Origin: Dyella thiooxydans | Lineage (GTDB): Bacteria > Pseudomonadota > Gammaproteobacteria > Xanthomonadales > Rhodanobacteraceae | Direction of reading: 5' to 3' | NCBI RefSeq assembly: GCF_001641285.1 | Contig: NZ_CP014841.1 | Span: forward strand, 2,852,001-2,916,000 | DNA: 64,000 bases | The notes under the pieces: model-generated | Told to the model about the DNA's origin: nothing | Databases searched by the model: none | What the model saw: the letters and a program-made list of their open reading frames with translations, nothing else | Shown here: positions 1 to 8,445 of the stretch, one piece after another | Numbering within the stretch: position 1 is the stretch's first letter | Layout of the letters: every line of letters begins with the position of its first letter | Program-made: the position numbers and the translations under genes

Positions 1-372
1 TGCCCTGTCGCCGGCGACCTGCTTGAGCAGGTCCGCCGCCACGCGCAGCGCGCCGCTGCCGCCGATGGTCTGCGCGGTCGCCACGCGGCCGGCGTCGAGC
101 AGCGGCGAGCCTTCGCCGAACAGCAGTTCCTGGCTCAGCTTGTTGTAGGCCGGCAGGCCATCGATCGGCAGGTATCCGCGCGGCTGCGTGTCACGCGCCA
201 GCGCCTGCTCGACCTGCTGCACGGCTTTGAGCACCGGCACCCGTCCCTGCTCGTCGGTGTAGATGCCCACGCCGAGGTTCACCTTGTTCGGACGCGGGTC
301 GGCGAGATAGGCCTCGGTCAGGCCGAGGATCGGGTCGCCGGGAGCCATTTCAACGGAAGCAAAGAAGGACAT
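1..372 (-). CDS. aromatic/aspartate aminotransferase, N-terminal part (runs off the window)
   Basis: This is the first 124 residues of a PLP-dependent class I aminotransferase. It begins MSFFASVEMAPGDPILGLTE and continues with NLGVGIYTDEQGRVPVL and the segment YLPIDGLPAYNKLSQELLFG, which are hallmarks of the AspC/TyrB family. In that family the enzyme exchanges the amino group between aspartate or aromatic amino acids and 2-oxoglutarate. The catalytic lysine lies beyond the left edge and cannot be checked. The ATG at 370-372 is the start and gives the usual N-terminus of the family. Whether it prefers tyrosine or aspartate cannot be decided from this part. Confidence 0.9.
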   Translation of the reverse strand, partial: MSFFASVEMAPGDPILGLTEAYLADPRPNKVNLGVGIYTDEQGRVPVLKAVQQVEQALARDTQPRGYLPIDGLPAYNKLSQELLFGEGSPLLDAGRVATAQTIGGSGALRVAADLLKQVAGDRA

Positions 373-411
373 GTCGATACTCGAAGAGAGGAAAATTGGA
401 AGTCTGGACGG

Positions 412-1293
412 CTAAACCGCGTCATCCGTGGCGGGCTCGCCAGCATACCCGGCCAGCCAGCCATGCGCATCGGCCCGGCCCGCGCCCTCGCGCGAACCGA
501 GCGAGGCGAAGTCGAAAAGGTTGCGGTCGGCCAGCTGCGACGGGGCCACATTGCCCAGCGCGCGGAACATGGTCTCGGCACGGCCGGGGAACTGGCGCTC
601 CCATTCGGCCATCATCAGCCCGACCTGCTTGCGCTGCAGGTTTTCCTGCGAGCCGCACAGGTTGCACGGGATGATCGGGAATGCCCGCTGGGCCGCGTAC
701 TCGGCGATGTCACTCTCCCTGCAGTAGGCCAGCGGGCGGATCACCACGTGGCGGCCGTCGTCCGAACGCAGCTTCGGCGGCATCGCCTTCAGGCTGGCGT
801 GGTGGAACAGGTTGAGGAAGAACGTGGCGAGGATGTCGTCGCGGTGGTGGCCCAGCGCGATCTTGGTGATGCCGTTCTCGGCCGCCCACGAGTACAAGGC
901 GCCGCGACGCAGGCGCGAGCACAGACTGCACATGGTCTTGCCGGCCGGGATCACCCGCGTCACCGTGCTGTAGGTGTCCTGCTCGATGATGTGGAACGGC
1001 ACGCCGCGCGCGGTGAGGTAGTCCGGCAGCACGTGCTCGGGGAAGTCCGGCTGCTTCTGGTCCAGGTTCACCGCGATCAGCTCGAAGTGCACCGGCGCCT
1101 TCGCCTTGAGCGACAGCAGGATGTCGAGCAGGGTGTACGAGTCCTTGCCGCCGGACAGGCACACCATCACCTTGTCGCCGTCCTCGATCATGTTGAAGTC
1201 GGCGATCGCCTGGCCGACCTGGTGGCGCAGGCGCTTGGCCAGCTTGCCGGCCTCGTAGGCCTGCTTGCGGGAAGATTCGGGAGTGGCGGACAT
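412..1293 (-). CDS. ttcA: tRNA 2-thiocytidine biosynthesis protein TtcA
   Basis: The 293-residue protein has the PP-loop ATPase motif SGGKDS near its N-terminus and two CxxC pairs (MCSLCSR and CNLCGS) that hold the iron-sulfur cluster in TtcA. The enzyme thiolates cytidine 32 in a subset of tRNAs, using ATP to activate the base. The ATG at 1291-1293 is chosen because the frame upstream is low-complexity arginine-rich sequence and the family begins close to this point. A TACAAT box on the minus strand (1323-1328) sits about 30 bases upstream and is a likely -10 element. The gene is divergent from the small DUF465 gene at 1391. Confidence 0.95.
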   Translation of the reverse strand: MSATPESSRKQAYEAGKLAKRLRHQVGQAIADFNMIEDGDKVMVCLSGGKDSYTLLDILLSLKAKAPVHFELIAVNLDQKQPDFPEHVLPDYLTARGVPFHIIEQDTYSTVTRVIPAGKTMCSLCSRLRRGALYSWAAENGITKIALGHHRDDILATFFLNLFHHASLKAMPPKLRSDDGRHVVIRPLAYCRESDIAEYAAQRAFPIIPCNLCGSQENLQRKQVGLMMAEWERQFPGRAETMFRALGNVAPSQLADRNLFDFASLGSREGAGRADAHGWLAGYAGEPATDDAV

Positions 1294-1390
1294 CGGGGCT
1301 TGAACCGGATTGGAAGCGCGACATTGTAGCCCGCTGACCGGCACCGGGCCGGAGGCGTACACTGCGCGCCTACCTCCTCGTGCGCGTGCC

Positions 1391-1597
1391 ATGACGGAAC
1401 CGGATCAACCCTCGATCGCCCAGACCCTGTTCGAACTGCGCCGGGAGCACCGCGAGCTGGACGCGCTGGTGACCCATCTGCAGGCCACCGGCTTCCGCGA
1501 CGAGCTGCAGGTCACCCGCATGAAGAAGCGCAAGCTGCTGCTGAAGGACGCCATCGCGCGGCTGGAAAGCAAGCTGATCCCCGACCTCGACGCCTGA
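1391..1597 (+). CDS. small DUF465 (YdcH-like) protein
   Basis: This 68-residue protein is highly charged and helical. It contains [16 protein letters not shown] followed by a basic stretch, [18 protein letters not shown]. This pattern of two short helices with an HRELD-like first helix is typical of the DUF465/YdcH family, whose function is not established. The ATG at 1391 is the only sensible start. It lies 8 bases upstream of the acetyltransferase gene and is probably co-transcribed with it. A TACACT box at 1358-1363 may serve as its -10 element. Confidence 0.85.
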   Translation: MTEPDQPSIAQTLFELRREHRELDALVTHLQATGFRDELQVTRMKKRKLLLKDAIARLESKLIPDLDA

Positions 1598-1604
1598 GCC
1601 CCGC

Positions 1605-2204
1605 ATGACGACGCTGGCCCCGGTCCACCTGGAAGACGACCACGTCCTGCTCGAGCCCCTGCACGCCGACCACGCCCCCGCACTGGAGGCCGCGGCCGCC
1701 GATGGCGAGCTGTGGAACCTGTGGTTCACCAGCGCGCCGCCACCGGGGACCTCGGCCGACTACATCGCCGCGGCGCTGGCTGGCCAGGCGACGGGGCGGA
1801 TGCTGCCGTTCGCCGTGCGCGAGAAGCGCTACGGCGAGATCGTCGGCTCGACCCGCTACTACGATTTCGATCCGGCGCTGCCGCGCGTGGCGATCGGCTA
1901 CACCTGGTACGCGAAGCGCTGGCAGAAGAGTCACCTCAACACCGCCTGCAAGCGACTGTTGCTGGGCCACGCGTTCGAGCGGCTCGGCTGCGTGGCGGTG
2001 GAGTTCCACACCGACCACCGCAACCTCGACTCGCAGCGTGCGATCGAGCGCCTCGGCGCCCACCGCGACGGCGTGCTGCGTGCCCACAAGCGGCGCCCGG
2101 ACGGCAGCCTGCGCGACACCGTGTGCTACTCGGTGCTGGCCGGCGAGTGGCCGGACGTACGGCGCTGGCTGGCGATGCGCCTGCAGCGCCTGGTCGTGGC
2201 TTGA
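1605..2204 (+). CDS. GNAT family N-acetyltransferase (RimJ/RimL-like)
   Basis: The protein has 199 residues. It carries the GNAT core features of the RimJ/RimL subgroup: an N-terminal strand (LEDDHVLLEPLHADH), a central IVGSTRYYDFD segment, a helix after a YTWYAKRWQKS turn, and the C-terminal VEFHTDHRNLDSQRAIERLG motif that contributes to acetyl-CoA binding. Such enzymes transfer an acetyl group from acetyl-CoA to an amino group. The substrate is not predictable; ribosomal proteins and small molecules are both known for relatives. It follows the DUF465 gene by 7 bases. Confidence 0.88.
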   Translation: MTTLAPVHLEDDHVLLEPLHADHAPALEAAAADGELWNLWFTSAPPPGTSADYIAAALAGQATGRMLPFAVREKRYGEIVGSTRYYDFDPALPRVAIGYTWYAKRWQKSHLNTACKRLLLGHAFERLGCVAVEFHTDHRNLDSQRAIERLGAHRDGVLRAHKRRPDGSLRDTVCYSVLAGEWPDVRRWLAMRLQRLVVA

Positions 2205-2318
2205 TCAGCGGCTCTGCGGCGAGCCCTCACGCTCTGTGAACATGGCTGGCCGCCAATGAGCCTATGCTGATGGATGGTCGCGGCGTCCGCATGAACGCCG
2301 GACTCCACGGGATCACCG

Positions 2319-2744
2319 ATGCACCATGATGGAAACGAGATCCCGGCCTCGTGGGGAAAGATGGCCGCCGCAGGCACCGACGCCGGGCAGATTGCGGAGC
2401 ACGCCGTTGTCTTGTGGCGGGGTGTCAGTGCGGCCCTGTCGCCGATCGTTGGCCCGGCTGGCGTGGCCGCGCTGTACCAGCGCAGCATCCACCTGACCCG
2501 TACCGGGCATCCCGGGTTGCCATCCGCCAGCGCGCCGGATCCGGCGCCGGACGAATTCGAATCGCTGCGGCTGGCGTTGGCCGGGCTCTCCGGCACCGAT
2601 GCTGCCGCCGCTGCCACCGCGCTGGCATACACGTTCCACGATCTATTGACCCATCTGATCGGTGATTCGCTCACCCGGCGTCTGCTGCAGTCCGTATGGA
2701 TCTCCCCTCCGAGCGACCAAGCCGCACAGGACAACGCTTCATGA
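2319..2744 (+). CDS. unknown small protein, first gene of the KaiC-like operon
   Basis: I do not recognise this 141-residue protein. It has no signal peptide or membrane span. It is alanine- and leucine-rich and probably helical, with a proline-rich linker (SASAPDPAPDEFE) between an N-terminal helical part and a C-terminal part ending near LLTHLIGDSLTRRLLQSVW. Its TGA stop overlaps the ATG of the KaiC-like gene (ATGA at 2741-2744), which implies translational coupling and a shared role. A partner or adaptor of the ATPase is a reasonable inference. The sequence does not prove it. Confidence 0.75.
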   Translation: MHHDGNEIPASWGKMAAAGTDAGQIAEHAVVLWRGVSAALSPIVGPAGVAALYQRSIHLTRTGHPGLPSASAPDPAPDEFESLRLALAGLSGTDAAAAATALAYTFHDLLTHLIGDSLTRRLLQSVWISPPSDQAAQDNAS

Positions 2745-4219
2745 GCATGGCCAAAGCCACCATCCATCGGCTGCCCACCGGCGTGCCGGGGCTTGACGAC
2801 ATCCTCGGCGGCGGCTTGCCGGAGTTTTCGTTCAACGTGCTGGCCGGACCGCCAGGTTGCGGCAAGACCACCATGGCCCACCAGATCATGTTTGCCCTGG
2901 CCACCCGCGAGCGACCGGCACTCTACTTCACCGTGCTGGGCGAGCCGCCGCTGAAGATGCTGCGCTACCAGCAGCAGTTCGGCTTTTTCGACAGCGAAAA
3001 AGTGGGGCAATCCATCCACTTCATCAACCTGGCCGAGGAGGCCGGTACCGGCGACCTCGGCCAGGTGCTCGACCGCATCGTGGACGAGGTACACCGGCAC
3101 GGGCCGGGGCTGGTATTCGTCGACTCGTTCCGCTCGGTGGTGCTCGCCGGCCGCGGCGGCGAGCAGACCTTCATCAGCCTGCAGCAATTCATCCAGCAGC
3201 TGGGCATGCTGATGACCAGCTGGCAGGCGACCACCTTCCTGCTCGGCGAGTACTTCCACGACAGCGATCCCAGCCCGATCTTCACCGTCGCCGACGGCCT
3301 GATCTGGCTGCGCCAGAGCGTCCAGGGCAACTCCATGGTGCGCAAGGTGGAGGTGATGAAGATGCGCGGACAACCGACCCAGCCGGGACTGCACACCTTC
3401 CGCATCGGCGACGACGGCATCCGCATGTTTGCACCGCCACCGCTGGCACCGACCAGCTCACCGCTGCTGGAGCCGTTCGGCCACCGCGTGGCGATGGGCG
3501 TACCGGGGCTCGACGCAATGCTTGGCGGGGGACTGCCGGCAGGCTATTCGCTGTTGGTGGCCGGACCCTCCGGCTCGGGCAAGAGCATCCTCGCCGGCGC
3601 CTTTCTTGCCGAGGGCGCAAGAAAGGGCGAGACCGGCGTGATCGCCGCCTTCGAGCAACGCGCCGACCACTCGCGCGGGCGTGCGGTGGTCGAACTGATC
3701 AAGAACGGCACCGTGGGGGTGGTGGACACGCGCGCGCCCGGGTTGTCGGTCGACGAGATGTCGATGCTGCTGCTCGCCGAAATCCACCGACTCAAGGCCA
3801 CGCGCCTGGTGATCGACTCGCTGTCGGGCTTCGAGCTGGCGCTGGCCCCCACGTTCCGCGAGGACTTCCGCGAATCCCTGGCGCGCATGGTGTCCGCGCT
3901 GTGCGGTACGGGCGTCACCGTGCTGATGACCTCGGAACTGGAAGACCGCTATACCGAGTTGCGGTTCAGCCCGTACGGTACCGCCTTCCTCACCGATGCG
4001 ATCATCGTGCAGCGCTACATCGAGGTCGACAGCCGGTTGCAGCGGGTGATGGCGGTGGTGAAGGTGCGGGCCAGCGCCCACTCGGACGAAGTGCGCCAGT
4101 TCTCCATCGACGACCAGGGCATCCGCATCGGGCAACCATTGACGGGCTATGAAGGTCTGTTCGGAGGTAGCCCCACGCGCCGCGCCGTGCCGTTGCCCGA
4201 TGTCCCAGACGATGGATGA
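2741..4219 (+). CDS. KaiC-like double RecA-domain ATPase
   Basis: The 492-residue protein consists of two RecA/KaiC domains in tandem. Walker A motifs are GPPGCGKTT near residue 36 and GPSGSGKS near residue 275. Each domain opens with the GVPGLDxxLGGGLP signature of the family. The first domain has the acidic residue of a GE pair after the second strand, and the second has FEQ where cyanobacterial KaiC has an EE pair. KaiC's autophosphorylated Ser-Thr pair in the second domain aligns here with Ala415-Phe416 (segment GTAFLTDAII), so classical autophosphorylation is unlikely. The C-terminus keeps GGSPTR and then stops early. The protein is probably a nucleotide-dependent signalling hexamer. No kaiA or kaiB is adjacent. 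Confidence 0.88.
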   Translation: MSMAKATIHRLPTGVPGLDDILGGGLPEFSFNVLAGPPGCGKTTMAHQIMFALATRERPALYFTVLGEPPLKMLRYQQQFGFFDSEKVGQSIHFINLAEEAGTGDLGQVLDRIVDEVHRHGPGLVFVDSFRSVVLAGRGGEQTFISLQQFIQQLGMLMTSWQATTFLLGEYFHDSDPSPIFTVADGLIWLRQSVQGNSMVRKVEVMKMRGQPTQPGLHTFRIGDDGIRMFAPPPLAPTSSPLLEPFGHRVAMGVPGLDAMLGGGLPAGYSLLVAGPSGSGKSILAGAFLAEGARKGETGVIAAFEQRADHSRGRAVVELIKNGTVGVVDTRAPGLSVDEMSMLLLAEIHRLKATRLVIDSLSGFELALAPTFREDFRESLARMVSALCGTGVTVLMTSELEDRYTELRFSPYGTAFLTDAIIVQRYIEVDSRLQRVMAVVKVRASAHSDEVRQFSIDDQGIRIGQPLTGYEGLFGGSPTRRAVPLPDVPDDG

Positions 4220-4243
4220 CCGGCCCGCATCGCGGAACATGCC

Positions 4244-5851
4244 ATGAGTCGCCACTCCCCTTCCCGTGACGGTCCACCCGCCTCCGAAAGCCGCCCGCCG
4301 GCCGCCGCGCGCAACGCGCTTCAGACCGCGCTGGCCCGGCTTTACGACGAGCTCGAACACACGCGTACGGCGCTCGGCTCGCTGAGCGGGACGGACCTGA
4401 AGGAAGCCAATGCGGGGCTGGTGATCGCCGCGCTGCGCTCGGATGCGATCGCGGAAGACGCCCTGCGCAGCCTTTCCGAACTGGCACACCGCAGCCATCG
4501 CGACCTGCTCACCGGCATCCCCAACCGGGCCCTGATGCAGGAACACCTGGACGCGGCGATCGCGACGTCGCGACGCGCGCATGCGCATTTCGCGGTTTTT
4601 TTCGTCGACTTCGATCATTTCCGGCAGGTCAATCGTGGGCTCGGTCACGCCGCGGGTGACAAACTGCTGCAGTTGGGTGCCCTGCGGCTGGGTTCGGCGA
4701 TACGCGACAGCGACACGCTGAGCCGCCACGGCGGCGATGAGTTCCTGGCCCTGGTCACCGGGCTCGACACGCCCGGGGATGCTGTTCCGGTGGCGCGCAA
4801 GATGCTCGCTGCACTGGCCGAACCGGCCAGCGTGGGTGGCCACCCGCTGGTCCTGTCGGCCAGCATCGGCATTGCCATCTACCCGGAAGATGGCGAGGAC
4901 GCCGCCACCCTCGTCAAGCATGCCGATGCTGCCATGTATCGCTCCAAGAGCTCCGCTCCGGGTGGCTTCTGTTTCTTCCGCGAAAGCGACACGAGCGCTG
5001 GCCGCACAGACAGCACGGCCACCGTCGCGGCTGGTGCGGCCGCGGCCGCCCGTCTGGACGACCTGCGCGAAGCCAACACGGAACTGCTGATGGCCGCGCT
5101 GAAGGCACAGGAAGAGGAATTGCAGCTACGCCACGAGCAGCAACGGCAGGTCCGCTTCATGGCGATGGTCGCGCACGAGTTGCGGCATCCGCTGACGCCA
5201 CTGAAGCTGGCTACCGACCTGCTGGCCGACGGGGACAGTCGCGACAGCGACGCGATGACGCGGCTGCATGCGATCATCAACCAGCAGGTGGCACACATGT
5301 CGCGGGTGATCGGCGACCTGCTCGACGGCACCCGCATCCATGCCGGCAAGCTGAAGCTACGTCGACAGACGCTGGATCTGGTGGCCCTGCTGGGTGCCGT
5401 GGCCGAGGGCTGCCGGCCGATGTTCCTGCGCCGCCAGCAGAGCTTGCGGTTGGCGCTGCCGCCGGGTCCGGTCAACTTCTACGGCGACCCGGTACGACTT
5501 ACCCAGGTGTTCGGCAACCTGTTGGACAACGCATCGAAGTACAGCCCGGAAGGCGGGGAGATCGTGCTGGAACTGTGTCCCGGTGCGGGTACGCGGGTGG
5601 TCACCGTGAGCGACGCCGGTATCGGCATCGCGGCGGATGCCCTGGAAGCGGTCTTCGGCCTGTTTGTGCAGGACGAGCGCGCTGCGCCCCATGCGCAGGG
5701 TGGCATCGGTGTCGGCCTCGCGGTCGTGCGCGAGTTGGTGGAGGCCCATGGCGGCACCGTCACGGTAAGCAGCGACGGCATCGACCGCGGCAGCCGCTTC
5801 GTCGTTACCTTGCCGGATGGCGCGCCGGACGATGCCGCGCCCCCGGGTTAG
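4244..5851 (+). CDS. GGDEF-histidine kinase fusion protein
   Basis: This 535-residue cytosolic protein joins two signalling outputs. Residues about 100-260 form a GGDEF domain with DLLTGIPNR, FVDFDHF, an intact GGDEF at 163-167 and an RxxD inhibitory site (RDSD, 154-157) at the canonical spacing of five residues. Residues about 300-525 form a histidine kinase with the H-box HELRHPL (His311), an N-box (FGNLLDNASKYS) and glycine boxes DAGIGI and GIGVGLAV. There is no membrane span, receiver or PAS domain. A helical linker with a conserved EAN..L..AAL core occurs twice, near 52 and 274. It starts 24 bases after the KaiC-like gene and is probably in the same operon. The products would be cyclic di-GMP and a phosphoryl group for an unknown receiver. 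Confidence 0.88.
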   Translation: MSRHSPSRDGPPASESRPPAAARNALQTALARLYDELEHTRTALGSLSGTDLKEANAGLVIAALRSDAIAEDALRSLSELAHRSHRDLLTGIPNRALMQEHLDAAIATSRRAHAHFAVFFVDFDHFRQVNRGLGHAAGDKLLQLGALRLGSAIRDSDTLSRHGGDEFLALVTGLDTPGDAVPVARKMLAALAEPASVGGHPLVLSASIGIAIYPEDGEDAATLVKHADAAMYRSKSSAPGGFCFFRESDTSAGRTDSTATVAAGAAAAARLDDLREANTELLMAALKAQEEELQLRHEQQRQVRFMAMVAHELRHPLTPLKLATDLLADGDSRDSDAMTRLHAIINQQVAHMSRVIGDLLDGTRIHAGKLKLRRQTLDLVALLGAVAEGCRPMFLRRQQSLRLALPPGPVNFYGDPVRLTQVFGNLLDNASKYSPEGGEIVLELCPGAGTRVVTVSDAGIGIAADALEAVFGLFVQDERAAPHAQGGIGVGLAVVRELVEAHGGTVTVSSDGIDRGSRFVVTLPDGAPDDAAPPG

Positions 5852-5875
5852 CGGCGCAAGCGGCGATCGCAAGCA

Positions 5876-7276
5876 TCACAGCAGCCGATTGACCAGCCGG
5901 TCCAGCCGCACCCGGCTCAGCCGGCGCAGCAGCTTGCGCACCGGCGCGGGGTAGTGCCGCGAGGTCTGCAGCGCGTGGTAGTCGTGCACCCGCTGCGCAT
6001 GCCGCAGCAGCGCCGCCCATTCCCCCGCATGCTGTTCGTGCAGCAGGCCATGCGGGTCGCGCAGCACCAGCGCGTTTTCCAGATCCAGCGCCCAGGCGCG
6101 CGGATTGAGGTTGTTGCCGGTCAGCACCGCCACGTCGTCGTCGATGAACAGCCCCTTGAGGTGGTAGCTGTTGTCGGCGTGGCGCCACAGGTGCAGCGCC
6201 AGCTGGCCGCTGGCCAGATGCTTCTGGTGACGACGGGCGAAGCGGCGCAGGTTGCTCTCGTACAGATACGGCAACACGCCGATGGTGCGGAACGGCTGCT
6301 CCGGCGGGATGTAGAAGTCGTTGGCGACCTTGTCGCCGACCATGATCTCCACCGTGCAGCCGCGCCGCAGCAGCTGGCCGACCGCGGCGCGCACCGGCCG
6401 CGGCAGGTTGAAGTATGGGGTGAGCAGCACCACCCGCTCGCGCGCGCCGGCCAGCAGGGCGAGCAGGGTGTCGTTGAGTGCATTGGCGGTGCGGCCGAAA
6501 CCGGCCAGCGGCGTCACCGCCACCGTGCCCTCGCCGACCGGCTCGTCCGGCACGTCGTAGCGCGCCTCGGCCAGCTGCTGGCGCAGCGCGCGGATCGCCG
6601 GCAGCAGGCTGGCGGTGGTCGGCACATCGGCCACGTTGAGGCGCGGCACGGCGGCCTGGCCGAGGAAATGCCGCTGCGCGAAACCGGCCATCGCGTCGGC
6701 CAACGGCGCATGACGCAGCAGGTGGTAGCGGTCCAGCCGGTAGCGACCGTGACGTTGCAGGTAGACGTTGTTGAAGCTGGCGCCGGAGTAAAGCACGGTG
6801 TCGTCGATCACCATGCCCTTCAGGTGCAGGACGCCGAACAGTTCGCGGTTCTGCACCGGCACGCCGTAGATCGCCACGCCGTCGCCGCGCTCGCGCGCCC
6901 AGGCGCGGTACATGCCGGCGTTGCCCTCGCTGCGCGCCTTGCCGATCAGCCCGCGCTGGGCGCGGTGCCAGTCGACGAACACCGCGATGTCGAGCATCGG
7001 CCGACGGGCCTTGGCCGCGTACAGCGCCTCCAGCACCTCGCGGCCGCCGTCGTCGTCCTCCAGGTACAGCGCCACGATGACGATGCGCCGCTCGGCCGCG
7101 GCGATCGCCGCCAGCAGGCGCTCGCGGTGGGCCGCTGGGCCGTCCAGCGTCTCGATCGCCGCTGCCGGCACCGCGAACGCCGGCATGCCGTCCAGCCGTG
7201 CCTGCCGGCGGGCGGCGCGGCCGAACGGCAGCAACCGCCGCACCACGCGGCCGGGCAGTCGGGTCAGTCGTTTCAT
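5876..7276 (-). CDS. pssA: CDP-diacylglycerol-serine O-phosphatidyltransferase, PLD type
   Basis: The 466-residue protein matches E. coli-type PssA closely in order and content: IVIVALYLEDDDGG, DWHRAQRG, the first HxK motif HLKGMVIDDTVLYSGAS, then LTPYFNLPRPV, DKVANDFYIP and the second HxK motif HLKGLFIDDD followed by TGNNLNPRAWALDLENA. It ends with the basic tail RKLLRRLSRVRLDRLVNRLL. PssA makes phosphatidylserine from CDP-diacylglycerol and serine, the first step to phosphatidylethanolamine. The ATG at 7276 is preferred over an in-frame GTG at 7309 because it fits the family length. It is convergent with the kinase gene before it. Confidence 0.95.
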   Translation of the reverse strand: MKRLTRLPGRVVRRLLPFGRAARRQARLDGMPAFAVPAAAIETLDGPAAHRERLLAAIAAAERRIVIVALYLEDDDGGREVLEALYAAKARRPMLDIAVFVDWHRAQRGLIGKARSEGNAGMYRAWARERGDGVAIYGVPVQNRELFGVLHLKGMVIDDTVLYSGASFNNVYLQRHGRYRLDRYHLLRHAPLADAMAGFAQRHFLGQAAVPRLNVADVPTTASLLPAIRALRQQLAEARYDVPDEPVGEGTVAVTPLAGFGRTANALNDTLLALLAGARERVVLLTPYFNLPRPVRAAVGQLLRRGCTVEIMVGDKVANDFYIPPEQPFRTIGVLPYLYESNLRRFARRHQKHLASGQLALHLWRHADNSYHLKGLFIDDDVAVLTGNNLNPRAWALDLENALVLRDPHGLLHEQHAGEWAALLRHAQRVHDYHALQTSRHYPAPVRKLLRRLSRVRLDRLVNRLL

Positions 7277-7357
7277 CGCGGACAAGGATGGCGCCCCGGA
7301 CGTCGTCACAAAGTGGCGAGCATGCCGGGAACGCCGTCGCAGGAAAAGGCGATGCGT

Positions 7358-7945
7358 TCAGCCAAGCTCCGATTGCATCTGCGCGATCCGTGCCAGCCGC
7401 CGGCGCTGGCGGCGGATGTACCAGAGGCAGAAGGCCACGCCGCCGAGCACGATCGGCGCATTGGCGACAACCTGCACCAGCAACAACCGGCGAAGGGCGG
7501 CATCGTGCAGCCACGCCGAGGGCTGCAGGGACGGCCAAGCCAGCACCGTCACGCCCACCAGCAGCGCGGCAAACCCCCATAGCTGTGCCTGCGCCAGACG
7601 GATGCCGGCCTTTGCACGGAGCGCGTCGAGCTGCAGGAGATCGGCCACGCGTGCGCCAGCGGCCCGCCACGTGCCCCGGCGCAACCACAGGGTGATCGAC
7701 CACATCACCACCACCAACGCCGTGCCGCCGGCCGCAAACAGCTTCCAGCGCAGCGCCAGCCCCGGGTGGGCGAACAGCCAGCCGGTCTGGACCAGCGCAC
7801 CGATCGCCGTGACGGTTTCGAACACCACCATTGCCAGCATCCGCCACCGCTTGGTCAGCGCGCGCCGGCGCAGGCGCTCGACATCCACCACCGGCTGGGT
7901 CCGCCACTGCGCGGCCCAGTCGCTCCACTCGTCGTGTGCACTCAT
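7358..7945 (-). CDS. four-span membrane protein coupled to the ECF sigma factor (possible anti-sigma factor)
   Basis: This 195-residue protein has a short cytosolic N-terminus (DEWSDWAAQWRTQPVVDVERLRRR) followed by about four hydrophobic spans and a basic C-terminal tail. Its ATG overlaps the stop codon of the ECF sigma gene by four bases (ATGA), so the two are translationally coupled. Small inner-membrane proteins with a tryptophan-rich N-terminal segment commonly accompany ECF sigma genes and can sequester them. That role is inferred from position only, and no zinc-binding anti-sigma motif is visible. Confidence 0.8.
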   Translation of the reverse strand: MSAHDEWSDWAAQWRTQPVVDVERLRRRALTKRWRMLAMVVFETVTAIGALVQTGWLFAHPGLALRWKLFAAGGTALVVVMWSITLWLRRGTWRAAGARVADLLQLDALRAKAGIRLAQAQLWGFAALLVGVTVLAWPSLQPSAWLHDAALRRLLLVQVVANAPIVLGGVAFCLWYIRRQRRRLARIAQMQSELG

Positions 7946-8439
7946 GCCGTCCCTCCCAACTGTTCGCGCAGCGCCTGGCGGGCCCGACTCAGTCGCACGT
8001 CGACGGCATTGACCCGGATACCCAACGCGTCGGCGATCTCGGCGTGGCTGAAGCCTTCCAGCGCCAGCGTCACCGCCTGTCGCAACGCCAGCGGCAGCGC
8101 ACGAACCGCCGCCTGCAGGCGAGCGCCTTCCTGCCGGGCATGAGCGTGTTGCTCCGGCGCGATGCCGGGGTCCGGCAGGTCCTCCGGAAACGCACCCGGA
8201 CGTGGCCGACGCTGCTCTCCCAGTACGTGGCTAGCGCCGCGGTTGTGCGCGATCCTGGCCACGAAGGTGCGCAGGCCGGCCTCGCCGCGCCAGCGCGGCA
8301 AGGCGCGCCACAACGCCAGCGCGATCTCCTGCAGCAGGTCGTCGCGCAGGGCCGGATCCGCTTCGTAGCTGGCCGCGATGCGTGAGATCAGGCCGCCATG
8401 GGCCTGGAGTACCTCGGCGAACCGATTGCGTGCGCCCAC
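7942..8439 (-). CDS. ECF-type RNA polymerase sigma factor
   Basis: The 165-residue protein has a sigma region 2 (RIAASYEADPALRDDLLQEIALALW, with FVARIAHN after it) and a sigma region 4 helix-turn-helix (LRQAVTLALEGFSHAEIADALGIRVNAV followed by RLSRARQALR). It would direct RNA polymerase to a stress or envelope regulon. The start is a GTG at 8437-8439, six bases after the upstream gene's stop and preceded by a GGAGGG ribosome-binding site. It is flanked by two membrane-protein genes in the same direction and is coupled to the downstream one. Its target promoters are not evident in the window. Confidence 0.92.
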   Translation of the reverse strand: MGARNRFAEVLQAHGGLISRIAASYEADPALRDDLLQEIALALWRALPRWRGEAGLRTFVARIAHNRGASHVLGEQRRPRPGAFPEDLPDPGIAPEQHAHARQEGARLQAAVRALPLALRQAVTLALEGFSHAEIADALGIRVNAVDVRLSRARQALREQLGGTA

Positions 8440-8445
8440 GCCGCC

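Noticed and set aside
5805-7928. A 707-codon minus-strand frame overlapping pssA and its upstream neighbour in another frame
   Set aside because: Arginine/alanine/glycine-rich translation with no motifs. The pssA frame has both HxK motifs.
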